Assembly: GCF_020386975.1 (NCBI RefSeq)
Contig: NZ_JABFNK010000005.1
Coordinates: 310,001-374,000, forward strand
DNA from: Thermococcus bergensis
GTDB taxonomy: Archaea; Methanobacteriota_B; Thermococci; Thermococcales; Thermococcaceae
Reading direction: 5' to 3'
Length of the DNA stretch: 64,000 nt
This document shows positions 62,668 through 64,000 of the stretch, one piece after another (position 1 is the first letter of the stretch; every line of letters starts with the position of its first letter). The notes beneath the pieces were generated by a model. It was not told the DNA's origin. It saw only the letters and a program-made list of their open reading frames with translations, and did no database searches. The position numbers were made by a program, and so were the translations under genes.

Positions 62668-64000
<1,333 letters not shown>

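Overview
The window is a 64 kb piece of a Thermococcales chromosome, most like Thermococcus (T. litoralis/T. sibiricus type; the genus is inferred from gene content, not from a search). The evidence is a complete 13-gene Mbx/MBS sulfane-sulfur reductase operon, form III RuBisCO, ADP-dependent phosphofructokinase (right edge), the mannosylglycerate operon, non-phosphorylating GAPDH, rubredoxin/superoxide reductase/rubrerythrin genes, archaeal TATA boxes, GGTGA-type ribosome binding sites, and frequent ATGA overlaps and GTG/TTG starts. I see no rRNA, tRNA or CRISPR array.

Layout. 1-3.1 kb: a KaiC-like ATPase with its partner regulator (cut by the left edge), two small genes of RNA/metal-binding type and an ACT-domain regulator. 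3.4-13.0 kb: the mbx operon, with two sequences fitting the SurR redox-regulator motif in its promoter. 13.1-18 kb: an AGOG DNA glycosylase, a glycosyltransferase/membrane-protein pair, a 110-residue membrane protein made of two near-identical halves, and an MscS channel. 18.3-37.1 kb: an oxygen/iron-handling island with two peroxiredoxins, a 2-oxoacid:ferredoxin oxidoreductase, flavodiiron protein, NADH:rubredoxin reductase, rubrerythrin, rubredoxin, superoxide reductase, six further ferritin-like proteins and a membrane ferritin/VIT1 fusion. RuBisCO, a ZIP transporter, a DOMON lipoprotein with a b561-like partner, and GAPN are interleaved. 37.2-48.8 kb: an amino-acid/C4-acid locus with an unrecognised 386-residue protein, a DAACS symporter gene split by an IS, an L-asparaginase gene split by an IS605-like non-autonomous element, a biotin-dependent carboxyltransferase, CstA, two paralogous small proteins, a Get3/ArsA-like ATPase and a DUF59-like protein. 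49-56 kb: RNA modification and translation (m5C methyltransferase, Nep1, aIF5A, agmatinase). 56-62.6 kb: a frameshifted ClC channel gene and the mannosylglycerate operon mpgS-mpgP-manC-manB. 62.7 kb to the end: ADP-PFK (partial).

Mobile DNA is the main sign of change. Three 781-bp IS6-type elements, apparently identical, each have perfect 16-bp terminal repeats and their own 8-bp target duplication. All three sit about 10-12 bp upstream of the TATA box of the next gene (fprA, cstA, agmatinase). An 869-bp DDE element and a ~260-bp IS605-like remnant have broken two genes of the same predicted asparagine/dicarboxylate locus.

How the genes fit together. MBS takes electrons from ferredoxin, which the 2-oxoacid oxidoreductase and other fermentative enzymes reduce. 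NROR, rubredoxin, SOR, rubrerythrin and FprA form the known NAD(P)H-driven superoxide, peroxide and oxygen reduction chain, and the ferritin-like proteins and MbfA would manage the iron involved. GAPN and ADP-PFK belong to the modified Embden-Meyerhof route, RuBisCO to AMP salvage, and mpgS-manB makes the compatible solute mannosylglycerate.
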